NCBI RefSeq assembly: GCF_042477335.2
Contig: NC_091247.1
Location: 38,057,501 to 38,121,500 of the forward strand
From: Ovis canadensis
Taxonomy: Eukaryota > Chordata > Mammalia > Artiodactyla > Bovidae
Direction of reading: 5' to 3'
Length of the DNA stretch: 64,000 nucleotides
A program made the position numbers and the translations under genes. Below the pieces are notes generated by a model that did no database searches, had not been told where the DNA came from, and was given only the letters and a program-made list of their open reading frames with translations. Of the stretch, positions 10,991-22,400 are shown piece after piece; within the stretch, counting starts at the first letter, position 1; every line of letters begins with the position of its first letter.

Positions 10991-13900
10991 TACAATTCTT
11001 AAATAGAGAAAAATTGAGATAGCAGTTGCTGAGTAGCAGATTTTTAAAGACTGGAACAGGCTCTAACGTCCACTACTGTCTGGTTTTGTATTTTTAAATA
11101 ATGCCCACTCCTATCTACTGCCTTTATCAGGTTCCTTCTGCTGGTTCTTTTTGTGATGGTCATAGCCTTGCTGTTTTACATTCATGGGCCAACCGCGGGC
11201 AATTCACAGTTCCAGTCTTTCTGTTCATCAAGAGCCACTTCCACAATGAGTCAAATTTGGAGCCTGAATCAGCCCTGATTTAGAGTTTAAGAGAGATGAG
11301 AACGCAGCCTTCCTCAAGGAGCTTCCTCTTCCTCCCCTCGTAGGGAGACAGGCAAAATTTACCACCTAGGAAAATGCTCAGGACTTGTGCTGGTTCCAGA
11401 GTCCCTCTGGATTCCTGTACTTCTGTCATTTCACTGCTTTGTCACGTTTATGATCCAAGAGGGGTTGTTTGTGGGATGGTGCAATCAAGATACCACCTGC
11501 CAGGACAGAGTAATACCTCTGGGCTTGGAACCGAGAACTGGCTTCTTTTTGCTTTCATCAAGAAGCTCAGAGCTGCACGTGCTGCTCGCCTCTAAGGAGC
11601 CCTGGATGAGTTCATCTCCACCCAACATGATCCCTGCACCTGCTACTTGCCCCCTTCCCCTTCCATCTAAAGCCTCAAAAGTTGAATAACTTTTCAGAAT
11701 TCAGGAGACTTGGGTAGGCTGCCCCACATCTTTTGTGGATCAAGGAAAAAGGAAGTAGGATGTTAGATAGCTCCACGGAGGATGCCTGTGTAGGCAACGC
11801 TTTCAACCTCTCTGCACATGAATGTGCCTCTCTAGGAAACATTCCTATCTTCACTTTCAGCATTGCTGTGAGGGCCAGATGCTACGAGGGCAATGCCCAC
11901 CCTCTAGAAACACAAGTGCTATGAAAACAGAGACTGATGATGAAGGTGATGAGGTTTTCTAATCACAGCTCATACCTCATAAGTTACAAATGTCTTGCCT
12001 TTGGGAGATGAGGTTCTCAGAGAGAAAACTGAGCTGTAGGGGCTCATCAAGCAGACATTTTAATAAAGCCAGACATCTGCTGCCTCCCACAGTGTGGGCT
12101 TTCCTGCTTGTGATGTTGAACTTTTCAGGTGAGCTTCTGCCTGGTACACCTAGGGATGGAACTATCTTTCTGCCCATGAGAGCTGCTGTATATGACAGTC
12201 TCAGCAATTAACTACATGTGGCAATAAAGGTACCAATGGGGCAAGCTGTTCAGGGACAACTGAACAACTGGACTCAGCCTGTTACTTCATCTCCTTTTCT
12301 GTTTATAAATTTCTTGAGTACAATTCCTCATCTCCTTATTTTTATTCTAGACTTCCCTTCCTTTGTATGCAGCTGATTTTCATTCATTCAAGGGGAAAGT
12401 GAACTACTGTTCCTTGAGCATAAACTACTGTTTATATATACTTATTTATGTATTTATATATAATTGTGCCATATATAATTATGTCTGTAGATAGATATTT
12501 ATACAGAGATTCTAAAACTGTATTAGGTCCTTAACCTACATTGTGTCCATTTTTCCCCACAACAGCATTGTGCAGTCATTCTTAGACCCAGTTTCACACA
12601 TGAGGATACTGTCATAAAAAGAAGTTAAACAGCTTAGCCTAATTCTCAATAAGAGGAATTGGCTGAGCTGATGCACTTTCCTCTTCAACAGAGCGCAACA
12701 AAAGGAGTAAACTAAGGTGTACACACCTGGGAGGGGCCAGGCTGGGAGACGCTCAGGTTCTGGGGTTGTGGACACTGGTCCCCACTTAGACTGTCGCTCT
12801 GATTTCTCTAACATCCCCAAGTTAGAGCCAGGGCACTTTTTTTTTTTTTAATTCCAGGTTCCCAATGTAGTTTCCATACTCTCATCCCTCTACTTCTAAA
12901 GCGACTTTGGTGGTCTTGGTGAGAAAGGAAAGGAAAAGGGGAAAAAAGGCAAAAGCCCAGTTTAATAGTGCCACCCTCAGGGGCCTATAGCAACTGCCAC
13001 AGATGCCACTATTAGCAACTGCATTTCTTGGACCCCATGAGTCACCCTCAGTTACAATACAAATGAACCAAAAAAAGTTACTCACTGATGATGAAATTAA
13101 CTTGGCTTATTAAATCGGTCTAGAACACAAGGCAGTACCCACAAAATGGGTAAAAATAACAGATTATTATATTAAGAGCCAACAATATACCCTGAGCACC
13201 GTCAATGGATCAGGCAGCCATTGAGCAGTAGACACGCGTTGTCTCCATTCACCCTAAAAATACACTCTTACTCATAATGGAGCTGAAGCTGGAAGAGTGA
13301 AGCCACTTTCCTGAGGTCAGTGAGGATGTGGGGGGACAGGGACTGTGGGCTGGCTGCCTGGGAACCTCAGGGTAACAGAATATAGGAGCCAGGTGGTGTG
13401 TTTAGGAGCAGCACGTGGTAGGAGGGAAGCAGCTAGGAGCCAGATGGGGCTGAAAGCAAATGCTGACAAAATGTTGAGTAGGAAAATAATAAAGTTTCAG
13501 GGGACTATGTGCCGCAGGATATGCTTTTTAGAAAGTTCTAAAGCATGAAACCTCAACAATATGCTATTGTTAATGATAATATTAATTTAAAAACCAAGGG
13601 AATAAATTCCATAGTGTCTAGCTCTGGGGTAGCTAGGAGACAGGGACAGAATAATGGAGGAACACATAGATACATGCAAATTACTACTAATTTTTCCAGT
13701 TCTCAGAATGGATGATGGGTACACCAGGGGTTTATTATGTTATTTAAAAGTGTGTTCAACAAAAAAAGAAAAATGTAACCAAAAAGCCAGGTATAAGGAG
13801 TTTGTCTTCAATCAAAATTATGAAAAAAATCTAATTTTGTGTACCCAAGGAATTTTCTTTGATTTAAAATTTAAGAGACATGGTATTTCACATGCTTCGC

Positions 13901-13996
13901 ATCATAGAGTACCTCGGGTTTTCTTTACTCAGCACTATGTTTTGGCATCAGACCCCGTCCCCGCATTTTCTCATTTGTATACTATTTATTTTATTA
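10991..13996. other. Intergenic, weak MIR pieces only
   Basis: Mostly unique sequence. Weak reverse-MIR echoes occur near 12540-12660 and 13190-13330. An AT-rich tract lies near 12430-12500 and a poly-T run near 12838-12850. The open frames of 60-100 codons on both strands look random. Confidence 0.5.
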
Positions 13997-14034
13997 TGGG
14001 CTTCCCTGGTGACTCAGATGGTAAAGAATCTATA
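13997..14034 (+). mobile_element. Bov-tA head fragment
   Basis: About 38 bp of the tRNA-derived head (GGGCTTCCCTGGTGACTCAG) only. The body is missing. Confidence 0.65.
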
Positions 14035-14049
14035 TGAAATTAATTTTAT

Positions 14050-14704
14050 CATATAAACATGGCACAATTTGTCCACTTTGTTGGTGAAGAAAACTTCACT
14101 GTTTATAATATTTTGCTGTTAAAAACAGTGCTGCCCTCAACATCATTCTCTCCCTATGCACCTGCACACGGACAAGAGTCTCTCTAGATAAAGTGTAGGT
14201 GTGGGATTGCAGAGCAAATGGAGGACACATATACCCTGAGCTTCGCCAGGCAATGCCAAATCATTTCCTTAGGCATTTATGCCAGTGTCTACACATCCAC
14301 CAGTGATGAGTGAGAGTTCCCATCGCTCCACATTCCACGGTCACTCAGTATCATCCAGTGTGTGGTTTTGTCCATTTTGGTGTGTGTGAAGTGCTGTCCA
14401 ATTGTGGTTTGGCATTTTCCTAACTACCAATAAGGTTCAACATCTTTTCTTGCTTTTATAGGGTAGGAGTCACATAGTCTTTTTTGTAAAAAAAATCTTC
14501 GTGTCTTTTGTTAATATATTTTTTTCTGTTGGAATGTTTGTCTTTTTCTTATAGATGCACAAGCAATAATTGTACATTTTGAATGTTCTTTGGTTGGTTT
14601 CATGTATTGCAAATATCTTCACATTCTGTTTTGTATTGTCAGTTGAGTAATAGTGACTTAAGTTTACTACTACCAAATGTATTAATCTCATTTGCAATAT
14701 GCAC
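14050..14704 (-). mobile_element. Old antisense L1 (L1M type), part 1
   Basis: Reverse-complement L1 3' region: GGGATTGCAGAGCAAATGG, CCACCAGTGATGAGTGAGAG and the CATTTTCCTAACTACCAAT..CAACATCTTTTCTTGC segment. It continues beyond the BovB that splits it. Confidence 0.7.
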
Positions 14705-14715
14705 TTTGGTGTCTT

Positions 14716-15273
14716 CAGTCGCTCAGCCATGTCTGACTCTTTGTAACCCCATGGACTGCAGCACGCCAGGCCTCTCTGTCCATCACCAACTCCCGGAGCT
14801 TGCTCAAACTCACGTCCATCAAGTCAGTGATGTCATCCAACCATCTTATCCTCTGTCGTCCCCTTCTCCTCCTGCCTTCAATCTTTCCCAGCATCGAAGT
14901 CTTTTCAAGTAAGTCAGTTCTTCATGTCAGGTGGCCAAAGTATTGGAGGTCCAGTTAAAGCATCAGTCCCTTCAGTGAATATTCAGGACTGATTTCAATT
15001 GACTGGTTGGATCTCCTTGCAATCCAAGAGACTCTCAAGAGTCTTCTCCAACACCACCAATCAAAAGCATCAGTTCTTCTGAGCTCAGCTTTCTTTATGG
15101 TCCAACTGTCACATCCATACATGACTACTGGAAAAACCATAGCTTTGACTAGAGGGACCTTTGTCGGCAAAGTAATGTCTCTGCTTTTTAATGCTGTCTA
15201 GGTTGGTCTTAGCTTTTCTTCCAAGAAGCAAGTGTCTTTTAATTTCATGGCTGCAATCACCATGTGCAGTGAT
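14716..15273 (-). mobile_element. BovB LINE 3' fragment inside an old L1
   Basis: About 560 bp of BovB 3' end on the minus strand with several small indels that break the reading frame. It is flanked by the 11-bp duplication TTTGGTGTCTT (14705-14715 and 15274-15284). It interrupts an older antisense L1 remnant that continues on both sides, which gives the order of insertion. Confidence 0.88.
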
Positions 15274-15284
15274 TTTGGTGTCTT

Positions 15285-15950
15285 ATTGAAGGAATTCTTC
15301 TTGACTTTATAAATGCATTCTCTACTGCAACTTCTGTATATATCAGGTTTCCATTTGCCGGCTATTTTACTGGGTCCGTCTTCTCTTGGTCTATCTCTAT
15401 GCTAAAACCTCAGCACCTTAACCACTGCAACTTGATAATGACACCTACTAGGGCAAGTTCCCTCCTCTAACTGTTGCTATTGCTGTTGTTGCTGTGTTCC
15501 TCCTTTTTCTCCCCTCCTCCTCCTTCTACCCTCACACTTGCCTCTCTTCATTCTTCTTCTGGAATACCTTAGTTATTCTTGGACTATTTACTGTCTTATA
15601 TACATTTTAGAATCATCTTGTTAATTTCCATGGAAAACCCTGTTCAAATTTTAATTTAAATTCTATCAATTATTGAATCTAGCAATTATACTGTAAAGAA
15701 TTCACATCTTTCTTACACGAAATCTTTTCATAATTGAACATAGTACATCTCTCCCATTTATTTAGAATTTCTTTCATGTCTTCCCATTGATTTTTATCAT
15801 TTTTCATTTAACAGTCTTGCACATATTTTGTCAGATTTATCTATAGGGTATTTTTTTCATAGCTTTTTAAAAAAGCTCTCCTTTGTAGCTCTTTATTGCT
15901 AGTATATAGACATGCTGCATAATTACTTGGTTCTTTTTTAAAAAGATATA
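15285..15950 (-). mobile_element. Old antisense L1 (L1M type), part 2
   Basis: Reverse-complement ORF2 sequence such as TTTTAGAATCATCTTGTTAA, TACATCTCTCCCATTTATTT and CTTGCACATATTTTGTCAGA. It follows the BovB at 14716-15273 and is most likely the same element. Confidence 0.75.
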
Positions 15951-15963
15951 TTTCCCAACTCTT

Positions 15964-16156
15964 CGGGCTTCCCAGGTAGTGCTAGTGGTAAAGAGCCCGC
16001 CAATGCAAGAGACATAAGAGATGCAGGTTCAATCCCTGGGTCAGGAAGATCACTTGGAGGTGGGCACAGCAATCCACTCCAATATTCTTGCCTGGAAAAT
16101 CCTATGGATATAGGAGCCTGGCGGGCTAAAGTCCGTAGCATCCCAAAGACCTTCAT
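15964..16156 (+). mobile_element. Bov-tA SINE
   Basis: A plus-strand Bov-tA with the AGTGGTAAAGA head variant. It is flanked by the 8-bp repeat CAACTCTT at 15956-15963 and 16157-16164. Confidence 0.88.
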
Positions 16157-16384
16157 CAACTCTTTACCACCAAGAGCTGGAGTAACATGTATCAATGTGT
16201 ACTGAGTAAATTAGGTATTCAGGCTGATGTTGAGTTTTACACAATATCATGGCTGTACTAGTTACTAAAATATTGAAATATTTTCAATAAAGGACCCCCC
16301 TGACTTCCCTCCTGGCACCCTGGCCATCCTGGCCTCTCTCCATGGACAGACCCAGACCTCCCCATCACCCAAACACTACTAATG

Positions 16385-16562
16385 TGGTTTAACATCTTAT
16401 ATTTATAGGACAGTCTTGTAGTCTCTTTTTATAAAAGGAATTTTGGAGTCTTCTGCTAATTTTTTCTATTGGATTTTTTTCTTATTACGACAGGCATTAA
16501 TTGTATATTTTGAATGCTCTTTGTGGGTTTTATTATTGTAATATACTTTCACTCTTTTTTGT
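16385..16562 (-). mobile_element. Second copy of the L1 segment seen at 14435-14640
   Basis: It resembles the segment at 14435-14640 (AACATCTTATATTTATAGG and AATTGTATATTTTGAATGCT compared with AATTGTACATTTTGAATGTT). It is either a separate L1 copy or a local duplication of the first. Confidence 0.6.
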
Positions 16563-17465
16563 ATCTCTACCCAAAATGGGCGGGGGGCCTTAGGCCCTGC
16601 TTCACTGGAAAGATAGACGAGTGTTCTGATTGCTCCATTCCTATGCCATCTGAGTTGTTAAGAATTTTGAAAGTTGCCTTGTACGCTCACATGCCAGTGC
16701 TAAAGTAACACCAAGGGTGAAATATTCATCTGCGTGGTTTCTCAATCAAGGTGCACAGAGCTCAGAAAGAGGAGATCAGCTCTGGCGACCTGAACTGTAA
16801 CCAAGGAGATGCAAGCCAGCACCCACCTCTGAGGATCCCCACCCGAATCCCTGCACCTCGCCTCGCTCCTCCCCTTGGAGTTCCCACAGGCACCTTGAGC
16901 ACATTTCAGACTTTAAATGCCAAGCCTGCTCTCTTCCTGACTCCAAACTGGTGGAACAGTGTCTCCAACCACCTTGCCCCCAACAGTAGGAAACTCAGAA
17001 TTATCCTAGACTCTGACTTACCCATAGTACTGCTTACCAAGATCTGTCAATTCTATGCCATTAAAAAAAAAATCCTAAATATAATCTTTTCTTCATCCCA
17101 ATTACTCCAACTCCTGAATTTTTGAATAGTTTCCGAATTAGTCTTTTGGCCTCCAGCCTCTCTTGTTTCTCCAGTCCCTCCCCTGCACCACTACCCACAT
17201 TAACAGTCCCACCTGGCCCATGAGCCTACTCTGTTTCCTCATCTGTGAAGAGGAGTATGTGGAAGCCATCTGCCCTGGCAGCAGGGAGTGTTTTATCACT
17301 GGTGCAAATATAAATCAGATCGACTTTGAGTTGGTTTTATTATTGTGTTTAAATTCCCTGCAGACAATGCACCCTTTTTTGCCTACACCTGCCTGGCCAG
17401 CTGTTCTCATCCACTTCTCCTTGGCATGAAACTGGAGACGTGATCTGCCCTATAGAGCTGCTGTG
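16563..17465. other. Intergenic, nothing recognised
   Basis: A 124-codon frame at 16751-17125 is proline-rich at its start and then loses bias. It has no recognisable domain and is not called. Confidence 0.5.
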
Positions 17466-17640
17466 TGCTATGCTTAGTCATTTAGTCATGTCAGCTCCTT
17501 TGTCCATGGGGATTCTCCAGGCAAAAATACTGGAGTGGGTCGCCATGCCCTCCTCCAGGGGATCTTCCCAACGCAGGGATCGAACCCAGGTCTCCTGCAT
17601 TGCAGGTGGATTCTTTACCGTCTGAGCCACCAGGGAAGCT
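17466..17640 (-). mobile_element. Bov-tA SINE with internal deletion
   Basis: A minus-strand Bov-tA that lacks about 30 bp of the tail region between TAGTCATGTC and TTTGTCCATGG. Confidence 0.83.
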
Positions 17641-17839
17641 ATGAAGGTTAAATGAAACAATACCTGAAGGGAACTTAGCCCAGGCCCCTTCACATGGTGA
17701 GCATTTGGTCCATGTTAACCATGATTAATAATAACGTTATTATTGATTCCTTATTCCTTCTGTGATTCCTGTTTCTGTAAAACCTTTTCTGCCTGACCTC
17801 AGTCACTCCCTCCCATCCTCCTGAATTCCATACTCTTGG

Positions 17840-18080
17840 TAGCAAACTGTTGACTCTGCCTTCACCCACCAAGTTCTTCCATGTTCCCCTACCTTTGCAA
17901 GTGCCCTTTACTCAGCCTGGAATGTCCCCCTTCTTCTCTATGGGTTCATCATTTAAGATCCAGCTCATAGTCAGGCTTTCTGTGACACCTTTCTCAAATT
18001 ATCCAGACAAAAAGGATGTGGATGCCTCCTCCCACTATGCACCCAGGCCTTCTGTTCCTATCTCCTCTTAAAACCCGGCC
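17840..18080 (+). mobile_element. L2 LINE 3' fragment
   Basis: A pattern of TTGCAAGTGCCCTTTACTCA, GCCTGGAATGTCCCCC and ATTTAAGATCCAGCTCATAG is typical of the L2 3' region. It is old and diverged. Confidence 0.6.
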
Positions 18081-18303
18081 TGGCTGGAGTTCCTGGAAGA
18101 GAGAGACTCTATGTGCTTATTTTGGTGATCAAATTTGTAACCACAGTCACCAAAATCGTGCTGTAATACTGGCTTAATATTTGTGGACGTTTTGCTTATT
18201 TTGTTCGATTTTATTGGAAGGAATGAACAAATGAATGAATGAGAATAGTTTAACTTCACCTAGACCAAGCAAAAAGTTTGGGTGGTGATAGTGTTGGTCA
18301 TTT

Positions 18304-18321
18304 GGGGCGGGCTAATATTGG
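18304..18321 (+). promoter_or_regulatory. GC box next to a reversed CCAAT box
   Basis: GGGGCGGG is followed within a few bases by ATTGG, the reverse of CCAAT. Such pairs bind Sp1/KLF and NF-Y factors in many promoters. It lies about 150 bases upstream of the CpG-rich block. Function is inferred from position only. Confidence 0.35.
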
Positions 18322-18460
18322 ACTCTTCCTTCCATGCGCCAAGAAAAATATTACCTAACAATAGAGAACCTGTCATCCTAAGGAACTGAACCCAGTAAAG
18401 GGAAGCCTATATTTAAGAGCAGGGAGAGTGTGAAGCAGGTCAACTCTGTCTTCGCAGCTG

Positions 18461-18480
18461 TCCCTGAGAGGGCGCTGTTC
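18461..18480 (+). promoter_or_regulatory. CTCF-like core motif at the edge of the EHD3 CpG island
   Basis: The sequence TGAGAGGGCGCTG contains the AGAGGGCGC core of the CTCF consensus. The 5' half of the consensus matches poorly. It sits at the upstream boundary of the CpG-rich promoter. This is a motif resemblance only. Confidence 0.3.
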
Positions 18481-19081
18481 CCAAATTAAACCTCCAGAGG
18501 CCGGGAATGAAATACCAGAGCGTTCCCACAGAACTCAGCATCCCTCCCTTCCCATGCAGCGAGCGGTCGCGGGTCTCCAGTGGGGCCACTGCCCACAAAC
18601 ATGGCGGCGCCCTGCTCAGCTTCTCCCCGCCGGGGCCGCAGGGCAGCGCCAGCCTTGCCAGTACTCGGGGACTTCCTCCGCTAGCCGGCTTCCTGCACGG
18701 CTGGCATTTAAACCCGCGCCTGGGGCTGCGGGCTGCGGCTGCAGCTGCAGATGCTGAGCTGTCCGCGGGCTGGGCAGCGCCGCCGCCTCCTCAGAGCCTC
18801 CGGGGCGGGCGGGAGCAGATTCGAAGCATCCCTTAACTGCACTCGAGCCAAAGTGGGAGAGAGCTGGGGGAGACCGGGGGACCCGGCATCTGACATTTTA
18901 ATTGCAGGTTTGACTTTTTTCCCAAGATCGCAGCTCTCCCGCCCAACCCAGATATTTTTCCTCTCTCCGGCCTTGGTTGCTGGATGAAGCCGGGGCTGGG
19001 CTTGGTCCCAGGAGCAGGGGAAGAGCGCGTTCGCTGTCCCACGCCGTCGACCCGGGGACCCCCGAGCCCTGCGTCCTGGCC

Positions 19082-19111
19082 ATGGTGCGGCTGAGCCCGG
19101 CGCTCCGGTGA
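19082..19111 (+). promoter_or_regulatory. Short upstream ORF in the EHD3 leader
   Basis: An ATG in a strong context (GCCATGG, with G at -3 and G at +4) opens a nine-codon reading frame, MVRLSPALR, that stops 130 bases before the EHD3 ATG. Its context is better than that of the main start. If the mRNA leader includes it, it could reduce or regulate EHD3 translation. Whether the leader reaches this far is inferred, not shown. Confidence 0.5.
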
Positions 19112-19241
19112 GGCTGCGGCGCGGTTGGGAGCCCAGCGGGCCCTCCCTGTGGGACACCTTCCCCAAGGACCCGGGGTCGCAGACTCCAAGCCCTCCTGCT
19201 GGGACTGCGCACCGGGGGCGAGCAGGCGAGCGGTGGCCGCG

Positions 19242-19468
19242 ATGTTCAGCTGGCTGCGCTCCGACGACCGCCGGAGGAAGGACCCCGAGGTCTTCCAGAC
19301 CGTGAGCGATGGGCTCAAGAAACTGTACAGGACCAAGCTGCTGCCCCTGGAAGAGCACTATCGCTTCCACGAGTTTCACTCTCCTGCCCTGGAGGATGCC
19401 GATTTCGACAACAAGCCCATGGTGCTGCTGGTGGGCCAGTACTCCACCGGGAAGACCACCTTCATCAG
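19242..19468 (+). CDS. EHD3: EHD3 coding exon 1
   Basis: This exon encodes residues 1-75 and two bases of R76, ending just after the P-loop GQYSTGKT. The start is the ATG of MFSWLR, the conserved EHD N terminus. The reading frame is open upstream only back to a stop at 19092-19094 and has no earlier ATG. The donor is AG|GTGAGC, phase 2. The initiation context has G at -3 but T at +4, so it is only moderate. Confidence 0.97.
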
Positions 19469-22400
19469 GTGAGCCAGCCAGGGTACCCCAGCAGCCCACC
19501 CAGCTGCCCAGCGCTAGACCCTCTGCTCACTCCCGATGTCCCTCCTGGGGACAAGAGATAAGTCTTCACTTGAAATCTCTGAAGAAATCCCTGTATGGGG
19601 GTTGTCCAAAACTTACCCTATAATTTCATTGGATGGTCCCTTGCTCCATCCTACCTAGCACCTCTCCACTGCACTCAGCCCATGAAGTGTAAAGTTCAGA
19701 GCCATCCCTATGCTACCCATTTTATGGATGGTGAAACTGAAACCCACGAGGCACAAGTGAGATGTATCCTGGTCACAAGAATACCTTAGGCTGGTGGGGG
19801 TGTCTGACACCATCTCCTTGTAGGGACATGTGCTTGATGGTCAGGACCAATTCCCTTGCCTTATAAAAGCTTCAGTCACTCACATGGGGGCTTTACAGTT
19901 GCAGCTGAGGAGGTGGGCCAGGGAGCCCACTTGTCCTTCTTTCATCAATTTCCTTTTCCAATCAGAGCTCTTTACAAATATCTCTCTGTGACTGGAGACA
20001 GTGTCTAGAGGCAGAATGCTATTTTGTTTCCTGTTGATCTTCGCGGCTCAGTAATCATATTAAAGTCTTTTGGAGGTGGACAGAATATTGGCCACGGTCT
20101 CATCCAGCTCCTTGACTTGGCAGGCAAGATAACTGAGGCGTAGAGAGGTTAAATGAATTGTCCAAACCATATAACAGGATGGGAGGCTGACCTGGGATGC
20201 GGTCCTAGATGCATGGGAGGAGATGGTTGGCTCAATGCCTATAACTTTGAGGGTGAGTCATCCATCCCCTTGAATTACAGAATCCTCGGGCTGTAGGGAT
20301 CCTCAGGAAGTCAGCTGGCCACCCGGCCTTCACGCTTATTGTCCACCAGAGCGATAAGGACCTTTCGTATCTTTAGAAGACAGGCTTCTCTCCAGCCCTC
20401 AGGCCACATAGCCTTCAAGGCCAGGCCATCTTCCTTGGTCTCATTCACACATTCACAGGCCTGAAAGCTGTTGAGGGTGCTCTGTGTTGAGTGGCCCTCT
20501 ATGTTGAGAGTCAGGCTCATAGAAAGTGGTGATGGATTCAGTTCCCCTCTGCCCCTGCAGAGTCAATGGTGCTCATCTCCTATGGAAGGTTTCAAAGCAG
20601 GGACGCTCTTGTTTCCATTCATTGACCTGCAACATGCAAAGCACTGTGCTTTGTTTGGTGAGGAGAGCAGAAAAGTTCACAGTCTAGTTCCTGATTTTCT
20701 AGATTCAAATCTTCCCTAGTGCTAAGCTTTTAACACAAGCCTTCTGGGAGCAGGGCACACACCATATTAACATGACATGTCTGAACGGGACATCAGCTGA
20801 GTTTTTCCTTGTGGGGTGGACAGCCTTGGAGTCACTCAGCTTGAGAGGCTGAGTGATTTCTAAAGTTGGGTACCCAGGGGGATTGTTGGCTTTTGGAGGT
20901 CTTATATTGTTAGGACCCTTGCAAAGGGTCCTACCTGCAAGGACCCTTGCAAAGAATCTAATTCATTGCTTCTTAACTTTTCAAAAAGTCTGTGAACCCA
21001 TCTTTACAAAAAAGTCCCTACATCCCAAATTTACATATAATTTTGGGAGTCCAAGCCTTGGACCTTAGGGCAAAAACCCCTGATCTAATCCATCTCCCTC
21101 TTTTGGTTAAATGCCCATTGCAGCCAAAGATACTTCAGAGCCTCCTGGTTCTGTGCTTTGTAACATGCATCTCCCACCTGGCCCCGTGGGAAGCACAGGC
21201 CATTTACAGATGGCTCCTGCCCATCACGTGGCCTTCCCCAGCCCTCTGGCCACACCTTGGTTATAATTCTTTGTAGGTTGTTTAGAACATCTCCTTCCTG
21301 TGGCACCAGCACTTACTGCCTAGCTCCCTGGGTCCTTGCTTGGGGGTCTCTGCTACAGGAGCTCCCAGTAGACATTTGCAGAATGGGAGGGGAGGTGGGG
21401 AGAAGCCAACATCCCCGAGGGCAAGATCCCAGAACAGCAGACGTGTTTAAGTGCCTCTTGTCTGAGACACTCTCCTGGCTTTGCCTGAGTCATGCTGGCT
21501 GTTAACTGGGTCTAAGAAGGTGGCAGAGCCGAATTGCTATAGATTACTCCTTATCTGAGGGAGACAGGAAGGCTGGGAGAGGCAGAGCCCTCCTCTTTCT
21601 TATCCGCTGAGTACAAGCGTTCACCCTCCCCACTCATGTCAGTAACTGAATTTAGCTTGTGCATCAAAAGCTGTCTCCCTTTGAGAGAGAGGATCCCAGC
21701 AGGGGAGGAGGGGTGGCAGCACAGGGAAGGCCTCCAAAACCAAATTACATATTTTCCTTTCTTCTCATTAAATCCACTGAACAGTAATTTTAAAAAAAAA
21801 AAAAATTGGAAAATGCAGACAAGAGTAAATTTGAGGAAGATGAAAAAATGCCCCATCATCATCCTACAACTCAGGGGAAACCATTTTAAATATTTTATAT
21901 ATAGTTCAGTTCAGTTCAGTTGCTCAGTCGTGTCCAACTCTTTGCAACCCCATGGACTGCAGCACGCCTGGCTTCCCTGTCCATCACCAACTCCTGGAGC
22001 TTACTCAAACTCATGTCCATTGCCCTGCCAATGCAGGAGACATAAGAGACTCGGGTTCGATCCCTGGGTAGGGAAGATCCCCTGGAGGAGGACATAGCAA
22101 CCCACTCCACTATTCTTGACTGGGAAATCCCCATGGACAGAGGAGCCTGGTGGGCTACAGTCCCTGGGGTGGCAAAGAGTCAGATACAATTGAAGCAATT
22201 TAGCACATATATATGATGTATGTATATAATGTATGTATATGTGTATATAATACATATTATGTCTTTCCAGTATTTTCAGCTATTTTATAACACAGTTGAA
22301 ATCATGCCATAATGTAATTTTGTATGTGGATTTATTTCACTTATAGCATGAACATTTCCCGAGTAAATTTTTAAATCTCTGTAAGCATTATTTTTAAGAG

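Larger units (their letters stand above)
18470..19480 (+). promoter_or_regulatory. EHD3: CpG-rich promoter and 5' UTR region of EHD3
   Basis: The stretch is visibly rich in G, C and CpG compared with the AT-rich flanks, and it ends in coding exon 1. Seen elements: a TATA-like ATTTAAA at 18706-18712, a GGGGCGGGCGGG tract near 18800, and a GC box plus reversed CCAAT (ATTGG, 18317-18321) a few hundred bases upstream. The transcription start cannot be fixed from sequence. If the TATA-like element works, it would fall near 18740, giving a 5' UTR of about 500 nt. CpG-island promoters usually start at several positions. Confidence 0.75.

Noticed and set aside
1..18300. Exons of CAPN14 or another neighbour of EHD3
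   Set aside because: In other mammals a calpain gene lies upstream of EHD3. I compared the open frames with the calpain-14 start and catalytic region as I know them and found no match.
18507..18987. Frames of 109 and 78 codons in the EHD3 promoter region
   Set aside because: They are alanine/proline/arginine-rich by base composition, and no conserved protein is recognisable.
18708..19499. A 263-codon open frame on the minus strand across EHD3 exon 1 and the CpG island
   Set aside because: GC-rich DNA lacks stop codons by chance. The frame is the shadow of exon 1 and its composition is proline/arginine/glycine-rich without a domain.
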